NCBI GenBank assembly: GCA_012744475.1
Contig: JAAYBV010000009.1
Span: forward strand, 1 to 33,216
Length of the DNA: 33,216 bases
Direction: 5' to 3'
From: Phycisphaerae bacterium
Lineage (GTDB): Bacteria; Planctomycetota; Phycisphaerae; Sedimentisphaerales; Anaerobacaceae
A program made the translations under genes and the position numbers. Of the stretch, positions 1 to 9,783 are shown piece after piece. A model generated the notes under the pieces. It searched no databases and had not been told where the DNA came from. It was given only the letters and a program-made list of their open reading frames with translations. The stretch's first letter is position 1. Each line of letters opens with the position of its first letter.

Positions 1-128
1 GCTTGCCGATGGTGATACGCATGCCGTCGAAGCCATCGGCAAACTCCGCCTTGCTCCGTTTGCCGCTGCCACACAGGGCGCTCCGTGGTGGAAAACGGGC
101 CTTGCCGCGAAATTCGCACAGACACCCT
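1..128. repeat. Dispersed intergenic repeat, copy 1 (cut by window edge)
   Basis: This block closely matches 2678-2816: both begin GCTTGCCGATGGTGATACGC and both end with an AAATTCGCA-AGACACC stretch. It contains the inverted repeat TTGCCGATGG (3-12) and CCATCGGCAA (33-42). The copy starts exactly at the window edge, so its left part is missing. In both copies the block lies just upstream of a TATAAT-containing promoter. No protein is evident. Both copies stay open in one frame (LADGDT-AV-AIGKLR...KTGLAAKFA), but there is no start codon or ribosome binding site, so I regard it as a non-coding repeat family. Confidence 0.75.
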
Positions 129-151
129 GATGATGGAGCGGCGTTTCGCGA

Positions 152-180
152 TGGAAATCAGGGGTGCGGGAGGGTATAAT
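152..180 (+). promoter_or_regulatory. Predicted sigma-70 promoter for the DAHP synthase gene
   Basis: A perfect -10 TATAAT lies at 175-180. A weak -35 TGGAAA (152-157, 4 of 6) sits 17 bp upstream. Transcription would begin near 187, very close to the TTG at 198, which bears on the choice of start codon. Confidence 0.5.
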
Positions 181-197
181 GACGTGTTTGTGGGAGT

Positions 198-1337
198 TTG
201 GACTGGAAATGGACGATCCCTGGAAAGGTTTGGACGGTTTTGAAAGACGGTATTGAACCCTTGAAGAAGCTCAGCCGAGCGATTGCGCCGGTGGAGAAGT
301 GGCTGCCGCAGGATCAGGTCCCGTGGGTGATCGCCGGGCCGTGCAGCGCCGAATCGCTCAAACAGATGCTGGCCACCGCCAGGGGTCTGGTCAAGTCCGC
401 GCACGTCAAGGTGTTCCGAGCCGGCATCTGGAAACCCCGCACGAGGCCCAACTCGTTCGAGGGTGTCGGCGAGGCCGGGCTCGACTGGCTCAAGGCCGTC
501 AAGGACGAGACGGGCTTGCCGACGGCCACCGAGGTCGCCAACACCGAGCACGTCGAGCTGTGCCTGCGTCACGGCGTGGACATCCTCTGGATTGGCGCCC
601 GCACCACCGTCAGCCCATTCTCCGTCCAGGAGATCGCCAACGCCCTGCGGGGCGTCGACATCCCGGTGATGGTCAAGAACCCGATCAACGCCGATCTGGG
701 TCTGTGGCTGGGCGCCGTCGAGCGGCTGCTCGACGTGGGCATCGGCAAGCTGGCGGCCTTGCATCGTGGCTTCTCCACGTACGTCGAGACCGAGTTCCGC
801 AACGAGCCGAGCTGGCAGATTCCCATCGAGCTGAAGCGCCGGCTGCCCGATCTGCCCTTGATCTGCGATCCGAGCCACATCGCCGGCGTGCGCCACCTTG
901 TCGAGCCGGTCGCACAGATGGCATTGGACATGGGCATCGTCGGGCTGATGGTGGAATCACACTTCCATCCAGAGGAAGCACTCAGCGACGCCAAGCAGCA
1001 ACTGACGCCCAAGGACCTGTGCCAGATGCTCGAACGGCTCCGGGCCAGAGACGCAGAGGTGACCGACCGCGATCTGAAAAGGCACATGGCTCGGCTGCGG
1101 TCCGAGATCAGCCATATCGACGCCAAAATCATTGAGGACCTGGCTGAGCGGATGAAGTGGGTCGAGGAGATCGGCCGGCTCAAGCAGCAGCACAACGTCC
1201 CGGTCCTGCAACTGGGGCGCTGGGAGAACCTGCTGGAGGACCACATCGCCAAGGCGGAAAAGGTGGGCCTGGATGCGGAGTTCATCAAGGCCATTTTCGA
1301 AACGATCCACGCCCAGGCAATCAAACGCCAGTTGTAG
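198..1337 (+). CDS. Bifunctional DAHP synthase / chorismate mutase
   Basis: A cytoplasmic shikimate-pathway enzyme of 379 aa. The N-terminal domain (about residues 40-265) would condense phosphoenolpyruvate and erythrose 4-phosphate to DAHP. It shows the family motifs VIAGPCSAES, FRAGIWKPRTRPNSFEG, IGARTT, VMVKNP and ICDPSHIAG, which place it in the KDO8P-synthase-like type I-beta class. The C-terminal 100 residues resemble an AroQ-type chorismate mutase (LRSEISHIDAKIIEDLAERM, then a conserved lysine in GRLKQQ). This order, mutase at the C-terminus, is the one known from Bacteroidetes fusions; in Bacillus the mutase is N-terminal. The start is uncertain. TTG at 198 has GGGAG only one base away, while TTG at 240 has GGAAAGG 11 bases upstream and gives a protein beginning nearer the catalytic core. 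No other shikimate gene is in view. Confidence 0.93.
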   Translation: MDWKWTIPGKVWTVLKDGIEPLKKLSRAIAPVEKWLPQDQVPWVIAGPCSAESLKQMLATARGLVKSAHVKVFRAGIWKPRTRPNSFEGVGEAGLDWLKAVKDETGLPTATEVANTEHVELCLRHGVDILWIGARTTVSPFSVQEIANALRGVDIPVMVKNPINADLGLWLGAVERLLDVGIGKLAALHRGFSTYVETEFRNEPSWQIPIELKRRLPDLPLICDPSHIAGVRHLVEPVAQMALDMGIVGLMVESHFHPEEALSDAKQQLTPKDLCQMLERLRARDAEVTDRDLKRHMARLRSEISHIDAKIIEDLAERMKWVEEIGRLKQQHNVPVLQLGRWENLLEDHIAKAEKVGLDAEFIKAIFETIHAQAIKRQL

Positions 1338-1549
1338 GCGGGGGATTGCCCTTCTGTCGCTCGTTTCCAGGCAGCCGACCCACACGGGGGGCCTGGCCTA
1401 TGCTATCGCCCCACAGAATCCCACTCCATGCCGCGTTACCGCCCTGCCCACACCTGCCTCTAATGGGTAGAGAGCGCTCCGAAGTTCCCGGCGTGGGCCG
1501 GAACAAGGAAACTGGACATCGCAGGACCGCAGGAAGGATGGGACGAGCC

Positions 1550-1690
1550 ATGAGAGCGCTGATACGAAAATCCTGGGCGTGGTGGTGCGGCCTTTGGGCT
1601 GAAGACTTCTTCACCGACCGAGAGGTCGACATGCACTGCTGGGCCAACAAGTCCGAGGTTCTCCGACGCCTTTCCAGCCATCCGTACTGA
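1550..1690 (+). CDS. Candidate small protein, 46 aa, unknown
   Basis: A short open frame that begins ATG AGA GCG and encodes a tryptophan-rich basic peptide (SWAWWCGLWAEDFF..., ending LRRLSSHPY). AGGAAGG at 1531-1537 lies 12 bases before this ATG. A second in-frame ATG at 1538 directly abuts it and is too close. The stop codon overlaps a small palindrome (TGACA-C-TGTCA), and a strong hairpin follows within 10 bases, as expected for a short transcription unit ending. I recognise no family. The peptide could also be chance reading of a non-coding RNA with its terminator. Nothing else is apparent between 1338 and 1549. Confidence 0.35.
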   Translation: MRALIRKSWAWWCGLWAEDFFTDREVDMHCWANKSEVLRRLSSHPY

Positions 1691-1695
1691 CACTG

Positions 1696-1742
1696 TCAGG
1701 GGTACGAGCAGAGGTCCAGAATCCTCTCGCTCGTACCCCTGA
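1696..1742. terminator. Strong hairpin between convergent units
   Basis: A perfect 13-bp inverted repeat, TCAGGGGTACGAG (1696-1708) and CTCGTACCCCTGA (1730-1742), is extended inward by AGAGG/CCTCT (1710-1714 and 1723-1727). It lies between the candidate small ORF (+) and the end of the sigma-factor gene (-), where a bidirectional terminator would be expected. A clear U-tract is missing on both sides (TCTTTCG on plus), so its strength as an intrinsic terminator is uncertain. Confidence 0.6.
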
Positions 1743-1829
1743 TCTTTCGACTCGTGCGGCCTTGGCCGTTCGAGCCTTCACACACCTCCATCAACCCTCT
1801 CCGGGTCGTCGTGTGGTCGAACACAACGG

Positions 1830-2420
1830 TCAATTCGCCATCTCACACATCGCCACGGCCTCCCAGTCCTCGGCGAAGCGTCCGACGGCGGTGTGAAGAC
1901 GGCTCTTGACCGTACCGATAGGGATGTCCAGCATCTGTGCGATTTCCGCGTACGGGAATTTGTGGAAATAGGCCAGCACGATGATCTCACGCAGCTTGGC
2001 GGGCATGCGCGAGATGACGCGTTTGACCGAGGCGGCCCGCTCGTCGCGAATCAGGTCGTCGTACGGCATCCGCTCGTCGTGGTCCAGCGCGTTGACCACG
2101 TCATCGATGGTGGATTCGTCGCTGTCGAACATGTTGCCCAGTTGCGTCACCTCGTTGCGTTGCATGCGGCGCAGTGCGTCCTTGGCCTTGTTGGCCGCGA
2201 TGGTGAACAGCCACGGCCGCAGCGGTCTCGATATGTCGAACGTATCCCGGCTGACAAACAACTGGAGGAACGTCTCCTGGAACACGTCTTCGATCAGGTC
2301 GGACCGATTGAGAAACCGCCTCAGGAAAGCGTAAACGCTGTCACGATACCGGTCCATCAGTTCCTGGAACGCCTCTTCGTCGCCTGCCGCATATCTCTTC
2401 AAGAGCTTGTTGTCATCCAT
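1830..2420 (-). CDS. ECF-type RNA polymerase sigma factor
   Basis: A 196-aa sigma-70 family protein with region 2 (DEEAFQELMDRYRDSVYAFL, then DVFQETFLQLF and PWLFTIAANKAKDALRR), a fairly long acidic linker (about residues 90-130), and region 4 with a helix-turn-helix (PYAEIAQMLDIPIGTVKSRL). It would direct core polymerase to a dedicated promoter set. AAGGGG six bases before the ATG supports the start. No anti-sigma or FecR gene lies next to it: downstream is only the hairpin at 1696-1742, and upstream is a long non-coding stretch. Its partner, if any, is elsewhere. The region 2 and 4 assignments are secure; the regulon cannot be seen. Confidence 0.92.
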   Translation of the reverse strand: MDDNKLLKRYAAGDEEAFQELMDRYRDSVYAFLRRFLNRSDLIEDVFQETFLQLFVSRDTFDISRPLRPWLFTIAANKAKDALRRMQRNEVTQLGNMFDSDESTIDDVVNALDHDERMPYDDLIRDERAASVKRVISRMPAKLREIIVLAYFHKFPYAEIAQMLDIPIGTVKSRLHTAVGRFAEDWEAVAMCEMAN

Positions 2421-2461
2421 AGTAATCCCCTTCGATTAGTAGCTGATGATGACTACGTGTC

Positions 2462-2488
2462 ATCGTAGCAGATGGGGCATTTGTGCAA
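2462..2488 (-). promoter_or_regulatory. Possible promoter of the sigma-factor gene, with overlapping palindrome
   Basis: Reading leftward, TTGCAC (2483-2488) and TACGAT (2462-2467) are separated by 15 bp, so this is a weak sigma-70-like match. The -10 overlaps an inverted repeat, GATGAC (2448-2453) and GTCATC (2459-2464) around TACGT, which could be an operator. Evidence is limited to these sequence matches. Confidence 0.25.
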
Positions 2489-2534
2489 ATCGGGCATTCG
2501 CTGGTTATGGCATCCGGTTTCCCCTTGGTTTACA

Positions 2535-2571
2535 TATCGGGAAATCCCCGATAGTCCGGTCGTCTTACCGG
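2535..2571. repeat. Two adjacent short hairpins
   Basis: TATCGGG (2535-2541) pairs with CCCGATA (2547-2553), and CCGGT (2556-2560) pairs with ACCGG (2567-2571). They lie in the 590-bp non-coding stretch 2421-3011, between the divergent sigma-factor and histidine-kinase genes. They are part of a longer series of stem-loops that continues to about 2750. I found no gene in this stretch. Confidence 0.5.
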
Positions 2572-2648
2572 CCTTTGGCAGGCAATACCCCTACCACATT
2601 CCGGTCAATCGCAGGCCGCCCCTATGCGAAGGGGGTGGGAGAAGATCC

Positions 2649-2816
2649 TGCCACGCGTGTGGCAGCGGCAAGCGCAGGCTTGCCGATGGTGATACGCGTG
2701 CCGTCAAAGCCATCGGCAAACTCCGCCCTGCTCTCCCGATGGCCATCGGGACCACTGCCACACATGGCGCTCTGTGCTGGAAAACAGGCCTTGCCGCAAA
2801 ATTCGCATAGACACCT
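2649..2816. repeat. Hairpin-rich intergenic repeat, copy 2
   Basis: Positions 2678-2816 are the second copy of the element at 1-128. Several near-perfect stem-loops run in series: TGCCAC-GCGT-GTGGCA (2649-2664), CGGCAAGC-GCAG-GCTTGCCG (2666-2685), TTGCCGATGG (2680-2689) with CCATCGGCAA (2710-2719), and the 16-bp palindrome CCCGATGGCCATCGGG (2735-2750), which is absent from copy 1. The second and third stems share the GCTTGCCG arm and so exclude each other. A near-identical 17-bp direct repeat (CCTATGCGAAGGGGGTG at 2621-2637, CCTACGCGAAGGGGGTG at 2814-2830) flanks the block. I see no open frame with a plausible start, so I treat it as a non-coding dispersed element. Confidence 0.75.
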
Positions 2817-2840
2817 ACGCGAAGGGGGTGCGGATTTCTG

Positions 2841-2868
2841 TTGATCGCGCCGCCGGGCGGCATATAAT
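2841..2868 (+). promoter_or_regulatory. Predicted sigma-70 promoter for the two-component operon
   Basis: TTGATC (2841-2846) and a perfect TATAAT (2863-2868) are spaced by 16 bp. The predicted leader before the kinase start at 3012 is about 135 nt. The promoter directly follows repeat copy 2, as the DAHP synthase promoter follows copy 1. Confidence 0.55.
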
Positions 2869-3011
2869 GCTTCTGCCCGGGGAGCAGCAGACAGACGCGA
2901 TTGTGCTGTGGGCCCCGGGTGGTCCTCGTGTGAGGGTCCCGCGCCGGGATTGGGCGCTGCGGCCGGCCCGGCAGGAATGGACGTTGGCTCCCCCACATGG
3001 GAGGCTCTGTG

Positions 3012-4235
3012 ATGACAGACCGTGGCGAACAGACGCCAGGGAATGGGTTCCGCCTGGGGCTTCCCGTGGGGGAAGTTCTCACACAGGCGGTGTTGGATTC
3101 CCTGGAGTATCCCTTCTACGTGATCGACACGCACAGCTATCAGATTCGCCTGGCCAACCGGGCCGCGCGCCGGGCCCCTGCCGGCAACGATGTCACCTGC
3201 TACCAGTTGGCGCACGGCCGGGCAGCCCCCTGCCAGGATGCCGGGCACCCGTGCCCTCTCGATACGGTCGTGCGTACGAAGCAGCCGGTCACCGTCGAAC
3301 ACATCCACCGCGACCCGGCGGGACATCGGCAAACCATGGAGGTGCACGCCTTTCCCTTCTTCGACGAACAGGGGCAGGTCGCCCACATCCTCGAATACTG
3401 CATTGACGTCGGCCGGCGTCGCCGAACCGAACGACAGATCCGCCGGCTCAACGAGCGCCTCGAACAACGCGTGCGCGAGCGGACGGCCGAGCTGGGGGCG
3501 GCCAACGAGCGCCTGCGTCTGGAATCCCAGCGCCGACGCCGCCTCGAACGGGACCTGCTCGAAATCAGCGAACGCGAACAGCGGCGCATCGGCCAGGAAC
3601 TGCACGACAGCCTTGGCCAGTTGCTCACCGGCGTCGCCATCCTGACCAAGGTCCTGGAGCGCAAACTCCGCCGCCAGGCAATTCCGGAGGCGGGCGACGC
3701 CAAGGAGATCGCCAGCCTGGTCAACAGCGCCGTGGAGGAAACGCGCCATCTGTCGCGCGGCCTTCATCCCGTCGCGCTCGATGAAAACGGCCTGATGTCC
3801 GCGCTGGAGTCCCTGGCGGAGGTCACGCAGAACGTGTTCCGCATCTCGTGCGTCTTCCGCTGCCGGCAGGCGGTCCCGGTGCGTGACGCCTCCATGGCCC
3901 TGCACCTGTATCGGATCGCGCAGGAGGCGGTGACCAATGCCATCCGCCACGGCCAGACGCGTCACATTCAAATCGAGCTGAGCGCCCCCGCTTCGCGTGC
4001 GCTGCTGACGATCACGAGCGACGGTCGCCGGTTCGAGGAATGGCCCACCGACCACAAGGGCATCGGGCTCCAGATGATGCGCCATCGCGCCGAGATGATC
4101 GACGGTACCCTCGAGGTGCAGCCCGGCCCCGACGGCGGAACCCGGGTCGCCTGTGCGTTCGATGCGCAGGTACGAGTCAACGAAGGGGAGACGACGCATG
4201 GCCTCAAGGATGCCGAGCAAGACAGAACCATCTGA
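3012..4235 (+). CDS. Sensor histidine kinase, NarX/DegS type (HisKA_3)
   Basis: A 407-aa two-component sensor without obvious membrane segments, so probably cytoplasmic. Residues about 25-135 look like a PAS domain with a cysteine cluster (C63, C74, C81, within CYQL...PC...HPCPL), a pattern recurrent in PAS domains. A coiled coil (about 136-190) leads to the dimerisation helix with the phospho-accepting His198 in RRIGQELHDSLGQ. The ATP-binding domain shows the N box (RIAQEAVTNAIRHG) and a G2-like GIGLQMM, but the G1 box reads SDGRRFE and lacks the usual second glycine of DGxG. ATG 3012 is preferred to ATG 2997 because GGGAGG (2999-3004) lies seven bases before it. The response regulator gene overlaps the 3' end, so the two are translated from one transcript and very likely form a pair. 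The signal sensed is unknown. Confidence 0.92.
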   Translation: MTDRGEQTPGNGFRLGLPVGEVLTQAVLDSLEYPFYVIDTHSYQIRLANRAARRAPAGNDVTCYQLAHGRAAPCQDAGHPCPLDTVVRTKQPVTVEHIHRDPAGHRQTMEVHAFPFFDEQGQVAHILEYCIDVGRRRRTERQIRRLNERLEQRVRERTAELGAANERLRLESQRRRRLERDLLEISEREQRRIGQELHDSLGQLLTGVAILTKVLERKLRRQAIPEAGDAKEIASLVNSAVEETRHLSRGLHPVALDENGLMSALESLAEVTQNVFRISCVFRCRQAVPVRDASMALHLYRIAQEAVTNAIRHGQTRHIQIELSAPASRALLTITSDGRRFEEWPTDHKGIGLQMMRHRAEMIDGTLEVQPGPDGGTRVACAFDAQVRVNEGETTHGLKDAEQDRTI

Positions 4236-4881
4236 GAAACGCCGCATCATCATCGTCGACGACCATCCGATCGTTCGACAGGGTCTGGCGCAACTGATCA
4301 ACCAGGAGGACGATCTGTACGTCTGCGGCCAGGCGGAAGATGCGCATCAGGCCATGCGCGGCATCCGTGAGCTGAATCCCGACCTGGTCATCGTCGACGT
4401 CTCGTTGCGAACCACCAGCGGCATCGAATTGATCAAGGACATCAAGGTGCAGTTTCCCAGCCTGCCGGTGCTGACTTTGTCGATGCACGATGAGGCGATC
4501 TACGCCGAACGGGCGCTGCGCGCCGGTGCCAAGGGCTACATCATGAAGCAGGAAGCCACCGAGGAGGTGGTCAACGCCATCCGTCGGGTCCTGGCCGGAA
4601 CGGTCTACGTCAGTCAGGGGATGGCCGCCAAGATGGTCAGCAAGATCATCGCCGGCCCGGGCGAGAAAGGCGCCTCCCCCGTCGACCGGCTCAGCGACCG
4701 CGAACTGGAGGTCTTCCGCCTGATCGGCGAGGGCTACGGGACGCGCGAGATGGCCGAGAAGCTGTATCTGAGCGTCAAGACCATCGAGACCTACCGCGCC
4801 CACATCAAGGAGAAGCTCGATCTTCAGGACGCCAACGAGCTGCTCCGCGCCGCCATCCGCTGGGCCAACGCGCAGCGGTAG
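4198..4881 (+). CDS. Response regulator, NarL/FixJ family
   Basis: A 227-aa DNA-binding response regulator. The receiver domain (about 15-130) has the acidic pair D21-D22 (IIIVDDHP), phospho-acceptor D67 (VIVDVSL), S95 in LTLSMHDE, and K117 (GYIMK). A LuxR-type helix-turn-helix follows at about 160-220 (LSDRELEVFRLIGEGY, then YLSVKTIETYRAHI). The start at 4198 is chosen over the upstream ATG at 4153 because AAGGGGAG (4183-4190) precedes it at good spacing. The gene overlaps the kinase gene by 38 bp, which suggests translational coupling. It would be phosphorylated by the adjacent kinase and act on promoters that cannot be identified from this window. Confidence 0.95.
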   Translation: MASRMPSKTEPSEKRRIIIVDDHPIVRQGLAQLINQEDDLYVCGQAEDAHQAMRGIRELNPDLVIVDVSLRTTSGIELIKDIKVQFPSLPVLTLSMHDEAIYAERALRAGAKGYIMKQEATEEVVNAIRRVLAGTVYVSQGMAAKMVSKIIAGPGEKGASPVDRLSDRELEVFRLIGEGYGTREMAEKLYLSVKTIETYRAHIKEKLDLQDANELLRAAIRWANAQR

Positions 4882-4908
4882 CCACCAAGAGGCAATCGCC
4901 GCCGGCGG

Positions 4909-4937
4909 TTGACGCAGATGGTTCGATTTGGTCTAAT
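4909..4937 (+). promoter_or_regulatory. Predicted sigma-70 promoter for the phospholipase-like gene
   Basis: TTGACG (4909-4914, 5 of 6) and TCTAAT (4932-4937, 5 of 6) are spaced by exactly 17 bp. This is among the best promoter matches in the window. It lies just after the response regulator stop, so the next gene (5050) probably has its own transcript with a leader of about 105 nt. Confidence 0.6.
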
Positions 4938-5049
4938 GTCATCAGAGCACCCGCTCGTGGAGGAGGATACCTCCGTGCTCGCGGCAATCCCGGATGCCGA
5001 ACACGGCTCTGCCTCGATTGAAGACGGCTTTGAATGACGGAGGTGAAAG

Positions 5050-6006
5050 ATGGCCCGGCGTACGTTCCCTTCTGCAGTTCTCCTCATGCTCCTGTGCAGC
5101 GTATCCACGCCACTGTACGGCTGGGGATCGGCCACCCATGCGTACATCGCCCACCAGATCGGCGAACAACAGGGAAACTCAAGCCTGAATGAGTTGTACG
5201 GCGCGGTTCTGCCGGACGTGTTCAATGTGATGTTCGGCGACCCCTACCAGGGCCAGTTGTGGACGCAGACGCACTACGAATTCATGAAGCTGGTCGAGTA
5301 CGCCGAGTTCGAGAGCGACAAGGCGCTGGCCTTCGGGTTCGCCAGTCACAATGAGGCCTGGGGTGCAGATCAGACCGCCCACATCAGTTCAATCGTTCAT
5401 CCCGGCCAGGGCTACGTGGTCCGCAAGCAGAACGAGCTGGCGGCTATCCTCGAGCCTCGAATCAGGCTGTTTCTCCTTCTGGGCGGCGTGTCCAACGTAA
5501 ACACAGTGATCGACGAAATACTGCCGACCGTGGCGCACGCCGCGATTGAAACAGCCGTCGACCTGCTCGTCAGTCAGAACGAAGACCCCGACATCGGCCG
5601 GCGCCTGGCATTGGCGGCCCGCACCAGAGGATGGTCGGCTCCGATCCTGCTGTGCAAAGCCTATGCGGCGGATTTCGCCGCAACCGCGGGAACCTCGGAG
5701 GCCGTCGCCGCCCCGCTCATCGTCGCGGCCGAGAGCGAATTCAGAATCCAAATGGAATTATACGGAACCCTGCTGAGTCAGGAAGACCCCGTCGCTGCCC
5801 TCGCAGAACAGGGCGCCGATCTGGCCTCCTTGCTTCTGGCTGCCGAGCTGGGGATCGTCGTCGAGATCCCTGCCGATCTGATGGCGGAAACCCTGAACAC
5901 CGCCATTGAGCTGGTGGAGGACGACTACGCGGCAGAACTGGCGGCTACGCTCACCCATGTTCGGGCGGAATTGGAGTCGCACGGAATCACGAAGGCCGCC
6001 CCATAG
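5050..6006 (+). CDS. Exported zinc-dependent phospholipase C-like protein
   Basis: A 318-aa protein with a Sec signal peptide (basic start, hydrophobic 8-20). Cleavage after Gly24 would leave Trp25 as the new N-terminus in WGSATHAYIA. An N-terminal Trp followed by a nearby His is the metal-ligand hallmark of bacterial zinc phospholipases C and the related S1/P1 nuclease fold. Further candidate ligands are in the N-terminal half (LPDV, THYEF, SHNEAWGADQTAHIS). The helical, alanine-rich C-terminal half is unassigned. GGAGG at 5039-5043 supports the start. The gene stands alone between the two-component genes and the aldo/keto reductase gene. Enzymatic activity and substrate are inferred only from the N-terminal motif; it could instead be a non-enzymatic relative. 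Confidence 0.65.
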   Translation: MARRTFPSAVLLMLLCSVSTPLYGWGSATHAYIAHQIGEQQGNSSLNELYGAVLPDVFNVMFGDPYQGQLWTQTHYEFMKLVEYAEFESDKALAFGFASHNEAWGADQTAHISSIVHPGQGYVVRKQNELAAILEPRIRLFLLLGGVSNVNTVIDEILPTVAHAAIETAVDLLVSQNEDPDIGRRLALAARTRGWSAPILLCKAYAADFAATAGTSEAVAAPLIVAAESEFRIQMELYGTLLSQEDPVAALAEQGADLASLLLAAELGIVVEIPADLMAETLNTAIELVEDDYAAELAATLTHVRAELESHGITKAAP

Positions 6007-6181
6007 AGAACAGTCCCGCCGGGCGCGATGTCTGGCCCCATCCGTCACGTCGACTCGTTCGTCTCTCGCTTCGGTCGCTGCCGGCCTTTCCACCTGGAAC
6101 GGCCGAACGCCGTGGCAATGCCCTGCGTATCAGGTGGATCGTGCAGGTGCCAGAAGCCGGAGAATCGAAGGAGAGCCTCGA

Positions 6182-7183
6182 ATGCGACGCAGAGAATTCC
6201 TGAGGAACGGAACGGTTGCCGCCGGCACAGCCCTGGCGGCCGGAATCCTGGGGCAAAGCGGCGGCGCCGCCGGGGCAGACGAGCTGGGCGGCCATAGCTC
6301 GAACCCTGCGAGGCTGCCTCGACGGCCGTACGGCCGTACCGGCGAGCGGTTGAGCATCATTGGCTTCGGAGGGATCGTCGTCAGCGGTGTTGAGCAGGAG
6401 CACGCCGACCGCGTGGTCGCGGAGGCGGTCGAGAAAGGAGTCAACTACTTCGACGTCGCGCCGACCTACGGCGACGCCGAGATCAAGCTCGGACCGGCCC
6501 TGGAGCCCTTTCGCAAGGGCGTCTTCCTGGCCTGCAAGACCACGCAGCGGACAAAGGAGGGCGCCGCGGCCGAATTGAAGGAGTCGCTACGACGGCTGCG
6601 GACGGACCACCTCGATCTCTATCAGCTTCACGCGATCACCGACGTGCAGAAGGACGTGGATGCGGCATTCGGCCAAGGCGGCGCTATGGAGGTCTTCCTC
6701 GAAGCCAAGAAGCAGGGCCAGGTTCGCCACCTGGGGTTTTCGGCTCACTCGGAGGAAGCGGCCCTGGCGGCCATGGAGCGGTACGACTTCGACTCGATCC
6801 TGTTTCCCGTCAACTTCGCCACGTTCTGTGAAGGCGGGTTCGGCCCGCGCGTGATCGAGGCGGCCCGATCGAAGGGCGTGGCGATCCTGGCCCTCAAAGC
6901 GATGGCCAGACAGAGGTGGCCGGAAGGCGACCCGATGCGGCAGCAGTACCCCAAGTGCTGGTATCAGCCGCTGACCGATCGCCGGGAGGCCGGACTGGGA
7001 CTGTACTTCACACTGAGCCAGCCGGTCACCGCCGCGATCCCGCCCGGCGACGAGTCGCTCTTTCAGATGGCTCTGGATCTGGCGATGGGTTTTCGCCCGG
7101 TCTCAGACGAGGAGAAGGAGAATCTCCGCCGGATGGCCCGGTCGCTGAAGCCCGTCTTTACGCAAAGCAGCCCGCAGACGTGA
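6182..7183 (+). CDS. TAT-exported aldo/keto reductase family protein
   Basis: A 333-aa protein with a twin-arginine signal (MRRREFLRNG followed by a long Ala/Gly-rich hydrophobic stretch) and an aldo/keto reductase barrel from about residue 50. The catalytic tetrad is present: D91 and Y96 in NYFDVAPTYGDAE, K119 in FLACKT, H150 in DLYQLH. The family reduces carbonyls with NADPH. Export by TAT, as a folded protein, fits delivery of a cofactor-loaded enzyme to the periplasm. GAAGGAG at 6167-6173 gives good spacing to ATG 6182; the open frame extends far upstream but without signal-like sequence. It converges on the esterase genes. The 175-bp stretch before it shows no clear promoter. The substrate is unknown; sugar oxidoreduction is plausible from context. 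Confidence 0.88.
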   Translation: MRRREFLRNGTVAAGTALAAGILGQSGGAAGADELGGHSSNPARLPRRPYGRTGERLSIIGFGGIVVSGVEQEHADRVVAEAVEKGVNYFDVAPTYGDAEIKLGPALEPFRKGVFLACKTTQRTKEGAAAELKESLRRLRTDHLDLYQLHAITDVQKDVDAAFGQGGAMEVFLEAKKQGQVRHLGFSAHSEEAALAAMERYDFDSILFPVNFATFCEGGFGPRVIEAARSKGVAILALKAMARQRWPEGDPMRQQYPKCWYQPLTDRREAGLGLYFTLSQPVTAAIPPGDESLFQMALDLAMGFRPVSDEEKENLRRMARSLKPVFTQSSPQT

Positions 7184-7266
7184 GCGGCGCGAACCTGTAG
7201 CGCGGGAAAGGCCACAGCCTGCGTATGCCAGCCGCGCATGTTGATCGGCAGCTACACAGTCACTCC

Positions 7267-9783
<2,517 letters not shown>

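Noticed and set aside
2621-2830. 17-bp direct repeats as target-site duplication of a mobile element
   Set aside because: They differ by one base, are longer than typical duplications, and do not flank the limits of the repeated block shared with copy 1. A tandem repeat history is as likely.
2446-2844. Small protein encoded by the repeat region upstream of the kinase gene
   Set aside because: It has no ribosome binding site, the start overlaps the sigma-factor promoter palindrome, and the frame merely reads through the hairpin repeat.
2622-4301. 559-codon open frame on the minus strand, antisense to the two-component genes
   Set aside because: The plus strand encodes clear kinase and regulator motifs. 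The antisense frame has no recognisable domain and comes from high GC codon bias.
4890-4912. GC-rich palindrome CCGCCGGCGG after the response regulator as terminator
   Set aside because: The stem is short, there is no T-run, and the sequence overlaps the -35 of the next promoter.
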